Part shown: in pieces, positions 59,000 through 64,000 of the stretch
How the letters are laid out: every line of letters starts with the position of its first letter
Numbering within the stretch: the first letter of the stretch is position 1
Made by a program: the position numbers and the translations under genes
The notes under the pieces: model-generated
The model's database searches: none
What the model was told of the DNA's origin: nothing
The model's input: only the letters and a program-made list of their open reading frames with translations
NCBI RefSeq assembly: GCF_029168945.1
Contig: NC_083604.1
Coordinates: 48,541,686 to 48,605,685, forward strand
Length of the DNA stretch: 64,000 nucleotides
Source of the DNA: Cannabis sativa
Taxonomy: Eukaryota; Streptophyta; Magnoliopsida; Rosales; Cannabaceae
Direction: 5' to 3'

Positions 59000-60398
59000 A
59001 CTGGCCTCAGAGCCATGGTAATTGATTTACTTGCAAGAAATTTGGACTTTAAAACGATTGTTTGTATGTTTTTGGATGGTATCATGTTGTATTGAGTGTT
59101 ATTTGATGATTGTTTGATGTTTGTAAATTTTCGTGAAAAATAATTGCCATTATGTTTTTGGAATTATTTTTATTGGATAGTATGGAAAAAATTAAGCAAG
59201 TTAGCCTTTACAGAACTCAATTTCGATTTTATTTGAATTAGTTATGATTTTTTGAAGATTCGAAAAATCAGAGCTGTGCTGAAATTTTCCTGCGATCGCG
59301 AAAACTGTCCGTACAGTTCACAATTTTTTTCGTTTTTCTTCGATTTTTCATGCTTTTTCATGTAATTAACTTCCGATTTTTTGTATAGTTTTGTATTTAT
59401 ACTATTACTATTCCTAATTCAATTTTAATTATCATTTTGAATTAATTTAATATTTTTTAAATTTAATTCAAGATATTAGTGTAATTTGAATTTGAATAGA
59501 ATTAGTATCTATCTTCTTGCTTAAAAATCTATCTTATTTTTAAATTTGATTATATCTTATCTTAATTTTAAATTTAAGGTCAGATTTTATATATATTTTT
59601 TAAATTAAATCTTTTTTAGATATTTTGACCTTATTTAAATTTAAAATAAGATAATTATAATCATGTAATTTTAAATAGATGTAAGATATTTTGCTAATTT
59701 TTAAATTTTGTTATTTTATTTATTTAAATTACATTTAAAATTTGAAAAAGATATTTATTTATCTTTTCTAATTTTTATTTAATTTTTATTTATAAAATAA
59801 CATTTAAATTTTAAAAGTAGTTAGCAAATTTTGAAATGATATTTAGGTTGGTTGAAACCTAATTTTTCAAAATTGTAGGTTTAATTTTAAATTTAATTTT
59901 TTTTTAAATTTTGAATGATTCAAATTTTTTTAAAATTTTTTTAAAATTATTTTTTAATTAATTAATTATTTCGAAATTAATTATTTAATTTAAAATTAAA
60001 TAAATCTTACATCCAACTATCCAGCTAACCTTGTTGCAGGAGTATGTGTTTTAGCTTATGTGTAAGTTTTCAAAACCTATTATTACTTGATTGAAAATAG
60101 CCATGGTTACTTTTTGCCAGATCTAATGATCTGATGGCTCCCTTGGTCAAGTTAATAATTTGTAACAGGTATATTTACAATCTTCTTTCATCTGTGTATG
60201 ACCTAGCAACATGATAGGACCCATCCAAAGTGTGCATGTGTGAGCCTATGTGTTTAATTTGATTATAGATACATATAGGTTGTTGTTGCTAAAATAAATT
60301 ATCATAGTTCTTGATAGAATTTATTTAGGCCCATTTAGTTATTGGGCTTATTCAATTAATAACAGTTGTTCTTATTAAGGTTAAATTCCTCTCTTTTG

Positions 60399-60490
60399 GG
60401 CCTTGTGTGAGAGTTGGGAGCCATAGAAGTGGGTACGACATACTGAACCCAGCACCCCCTCACATGAACCACCCCAATTGTGAAGGCCCA
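60399..60490 (+). other. Conserved GC-richer block in the leader of copy C
   Basis: Counterpart of 6384-6478. The closing arms GGGCCTT and AAGGCCC and the central GTGGGTACGACATACTGAA are retained. Confidence 0.5.
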
Positions 60491-62164
60491 TTTGCCTGAT
60501 TTGAATGACTGTACTAGGTTAATTAAACTAGTTTAACCTAATAAAATTGATTAGCAACATAATTAATTTCATTAATTTTGAAATTAATTTAAGAAAATTA
60601 TAGTTTAAAGAATTCTTTATTCTAAGCTAAACTATATGTATTTTCTTGTATTTAATTAAATATAGAATTATAACTATCTAAATTCTTTCTGGAGCTTAAT
60701 TTAAATTTTTCATTAAATATTCCTATTTAAGTTGATATTTAGTTATCTATAACTAACCAACTTAAATCTGAATATCTTTTGAATTTCAAATTTCAAAATT
60801 AAGTTGAGGAATTTTAGGCATTGGTTATTAAGATTCTTTAGATATTTTTTAAGTTAATATCTTTTCGAATATTAACTTAAAATGGAATATTTTCAAATTA
60901 AGTGGTTACAACTTAATTTTTGATATTTAATTAAATTTAAATTTGAAAAATATTTAAGTTCTAGATTTTTTCTAATACAACTTAAATTAGATATTTTTTT
61001 TCAAATTTTGTGGAAAAGATACTTAGTCAAATAAGATATTTTCTAGATAGTTATTTCTAGACTACTTATTATTTCTTGTATTAAATAGGAAAATCTATAC
61101 ATTGTGAAATTAATTATTTATATAATTGATTTTGGTACAATTTATTTTAAGTATATTTTTCCTAGTATTAAACTAGAGACTAACAATTAAGCCTTCTCTA
61201 CACTTAATTATTTATTTCTTGAATTTAATACATTTGATTAATTTGAAAATTGAATATCTAAGTTGATTTTTATCATCATACTTAAATAATTCTTTTTCAT
61301 GACATTTAATTAAATAGAAAATTATTTTTAGTTGAAATTTATTTTGTCAACTAAATTTAAATAATTTTCAAAATATATTTTTTCTTTATTTTATTAATCA
61401 ATTTTCGAAATTGCATTTCTTAAATGCTAGAATTTCGAATTTTATCTTGAAAAATAGATTAAGTTGTAAATTAATTATTTATTTTAATTAATTCTTTGAT
61501 CAACTTAAATCAATAATTTTTTCATTTATTGATTAATTTAAAATAAATTCAATTAAAGTATATTATTAGAAATTGAATTAATTAGTCAAAGGAAAATCTA
61601 GATAGATGATATTTTTGCTTGAAGTATTTTTCTAGTGTATTTAATTAAATAGAAAATTAATATTTAAGTTGATTTTCATCATCATACTTAAATATTTGAA
61701 ATTTTTCTTATATATTTAATTAAATAGGAAAATTATATTTTTTGTTGTAAATTAATTTTATTAATTAATTTTGGACCAACATTAAATTAGAATAATTTTT
61801 CCAGGATTAATTTTTTATTTTAACATGCATTTTCGAAAATTGTATTCTTAAATACTTTAATTTTTCGAAATGCAATATATATTTATAGAAAATTAAATTT
61901 GAGTTGTAAATTAATTTATATTAATTTTGTAACAACTTAAATTGAATATCTTTCTAAATATTTATTGGAAATTATTACTAAGATGGAAATAATTCATGTT
62001 ATTTTTATATCCATCTAAGTAAAATTTATAAATATTAAATTAAAATTTATATTTAGAATTTTTCATTCTAAATTGGAAATTTTAAATAAATATATATTTA
62101 AAATAAATAAATTAAATAAAGAGAATCAAAGAAAATACAACTCACTTTAAATAATGAGCTTGAT

Positions 62165-62990
62165 TATTATTAAGATATTCGATCTTTATTGTTGGTCTTA
62201 CAATAGTTAAATGTTTTCAATATAACCTCGAGACGCTAGACTTCGTCCCCCTATGGATGGTTATTCGTTGAACGCATTTAACACCGTAAGATTTCATTTG
62301 ATAAGTGTTTTGTGAGTTTTCGTCTCTATTTAGACTCTCCCCTACGGTGACTACTTAGAGATAAACTCATAAAACATGAAACAATGGTGGAAGCTCATAA
62401 AATGAGAATAACCTTGACTCTCGCCTACCGGGACAACGTTGGATTCTTATTTTGATCGAATAAAAGGTTGCTAGAATGGTTTCTATTTTAGATGAGCTGA
62501 CAACTCTATTCAATAAATGATGATTTGACTCTCGCCTACCGGGCCACTGTATCAGTTTGTTGAAAACCTTTGAAATTATTTAGGATTGTATGTTTTAGTA
62601 TTTTCACTAGTCATTCCTACTTGCTATATGTTTATAATTTCTGAATTGTGTATGAATTTATATTGAACCATGTTATTTTCTGTTATTAAGTTGTAGTTTA
62701 ATTTCGAATCTTCATTGTTGGTCTAACTTGGCTTGTTTATCTAATGAGATAAATCCCTAGTGGATTTTCACCATTAGACATACATAATAGTGTTAGATCT
62801 CGAAAGATAAATATTGTATATGCAACATCTAACTGTTCATCAATTGATGACACCTTAGACTAGTATTTTTACAATATGAAACAAGAAGATTACATAAATA
62901 AGATTACTTTGTCTTTCGCTAATCGAAGCATCGTTGGATTCTTATTTATAAACGAAATTATCCTAATTCCTCTTAGCTTATTCATTTCGA
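62165..62990 (+). repeat. Hairpin-bearing duplicated units in the leader of copy C
   Basis: Counterparts of 7755-8600. Unit 1 has arms GTTTTGTGAGTTTTCGTCTC (about 62307-62326) and AGAGATAAACTCATAAAAC (about 62357-62375). Unit 2 keeps AATATTGTA and TACAATAT arms and the inner TCATCAATTGATGA. The closing motif is GACTCTCGCCTACCGGG. Confidence 0.5.
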
Positions 62991-63444
62991 ATTAGCTTCA
63001 AAACATATCATTGGATGAATGGTCTATAAATCATTTCATGTCATTATATTTTCTCTTAAGAAATTAAATGACGCATATGATTATAATCCCGAAATTCTAT
63101 TCCCAATTGATATAAATCCTCAATCTTAGAAATCTCCTACTTGTATGGGCAAATCTGACTTAGAGTTTGTATTAGTAAGATAGAATTACTCATTATATTT
63201 GGTATAAATTTAAGTCTTTGACTTTAATTTTAGATTCCAAATAGAAATTTTCTTATATTTCTAATTCCATAATACAATACAGTTACACTTTCTCAAGTGT
63301 TTAATATCCATCTTCTATTAATGGATTAAAACTGTATGGAATATGAGTTAGGTATTCTGTGACCAGGATCCACTTGCAGTATTCTAAGAACTCTTTGATG
63401 TAACTAAACCTATGTCATCAATAGACACTACCATTTTTTAATCT

Positions 63445-64000
63445 ATGGCATTTGTATCTTGTTCATAGTGGATTTGACAAGATCAATCTCTGCAAAGAGT
63501 TAATATGCCTATATCCACTGAAAGTAGTTCATCTCATTCGCAGATGGATGTACATTCAGGGGTGGATATGAGTTTTTTGTTGTATTCTTAAAACGATATC
63601 TCTAAATTATACCTTTTAGCAAAGAAATTTGAAATGTTTGAAAAATTTCATTAATTTCTAGCAATGGTTAAAACCATTAAGGTAAGTGGTTAAAGATCTT
63701 GCGAACTGATAGGGGTGGAGAAATAGTTAGTAGATATGCAGTTCAAAGATCATTAAATTGATTTTTGAATTATATCCAAACTTACCTCCCCTGAAATTTC
63801 GAGTTGCATGTTGATGATTAGTTACTAGTCGTTGCCTAAATCCTTCTATGGTAATACAATTTTAGAATGATGTAATGGTTGTATACTTAATGTAAATCAT
63901 TACTAGATTCATGGATGACCTAATCAAAATCTTAAGAAAAGCTAGAACTGTTAACCATGGTTTGTTAGCTATTCTAAGTGATTAGGGGTGGACCATCCCA
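63445..64000 (+). pseudogene. Copia gag-pre-integrase/integrase relic of copy C
   Basis: LWHLYLVHSGFDKINLCKEL from about 63445 and KILRTDRGGEIVSRYA from about 63690, then MISY-stop-SLPKSFYGN with the same stop as copy A. The rest is cut off by the window end. Confidence 0.75.

Larger units (their letters stand above)
57096..64000 (+). mobile_element. Ty1/copia-type LTR retrotransposon, copy C (cut by window end)
   Basis: Same family and orientation as the element at 2811-12553. The LTR is at 57096-58999, the diverged Met-type primer-binding site at 59000-59018, the AT-rich leader at 59019-63440, then the gag-pre-integrase relic (from about 63445) and the integrase relic (around 63680-63730). 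The left target duplication candidate is GTACT (57091-57095); the right one is outside the window. It inserted into the protease of an Athila-like element. It shares coding lesions with copy A, for example the TAG at 63826-63828 matching that at 9307-9309. Confidence 0.93.

Noticed and set aside
1..64000. tRNA, rRNA or snRNA genes
   Set aside because: No A/B box pairs or familiar RNA cores were recognised on either strand; the tRNA-like matches found are retroelement primer-binding sites.

Overview
This window is plant nuclear DNA: AT-rich, spliced genes, no operons, and mostly LTR retrotransposons inserted into one another. The one host gene I can defend is a three-exon NAC transcription factor of the XND1/NAC104 type (18246-19192, minus). 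The retroelement types (Tekay-like chromoviruses, Tat/Retand-like and Athila-like Ty3/gypsy, Ty1/copia) point to a dicot. The style of the repeats suggests Rosales, perhaps Cannabaceae, but that is an impression and not shown by the sequence.

Layout. (1) 1-16174: the 3' part of a plus-strand Tat/Retand-like element. It holds a decayed antisense accessory ORF (850-13325, minus, with a recognisable intron) and a 3' LTR (14017 to about 16174). A copia-type element (2811-12553, target duplication GTGGG) sits inside the ORF, and a small CACTA-type transposon (14279-15365, duplication TGT) sits inside the LTR. (2) 16175-26060: the gene-bearing island, with a second CACTA-like MITE, the NAC gene, an AT-rich degenerate repeat field with a long GAA microsatellite, and a possible MITE. 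(3) 26061-43664: a four-level nest. A minus-strand copia-like LTR is split by a Tekay-like element (26135-43169, duplication TATTA). One LTR of that element holds a structurally complete 9.3 kb Tekay-like element (26534-35826, duplication AGAAT) and a 2.1 kb solo LTR (37087-39176, duplication CTAGT). (4) 43665-46050: unrecognised repeat DNA and an eroded Tekay-type LTR piece. (5) 46050-54069: a broken copia pol gene interrupted by a complete 5.96 kb non-autonomous Athila-like element (47136-53095, duplication ATCAC). (6) 54070-64000: an Athila-like element (LTR end, gag, protease) cut by a second copy of the same copia family as in (1) (57096 to the window end, left duplication GTACT).

No retroelement here has intact gag-pol; frameshifts and stop codons are everywhere. 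There is no operon, CRISPR array, rRNA or tRNA that I could recognise. The observations most worth a second look are: a 77-bp copy of the 5' flank placed just upstream of the 3' LTR of the 2811-12553 element; paired-arm RNA-like structures in the leader of that copia family, shared by two independent copies with compensating changes; a compact GC-richer block in the same leader closed by a GGGCCTT/AAGGCCC stem; the gag-only Athila-like element; and a patchwork deletion junction in the outer Tekay-like element. I saw no evidence of a wholly new biological system.
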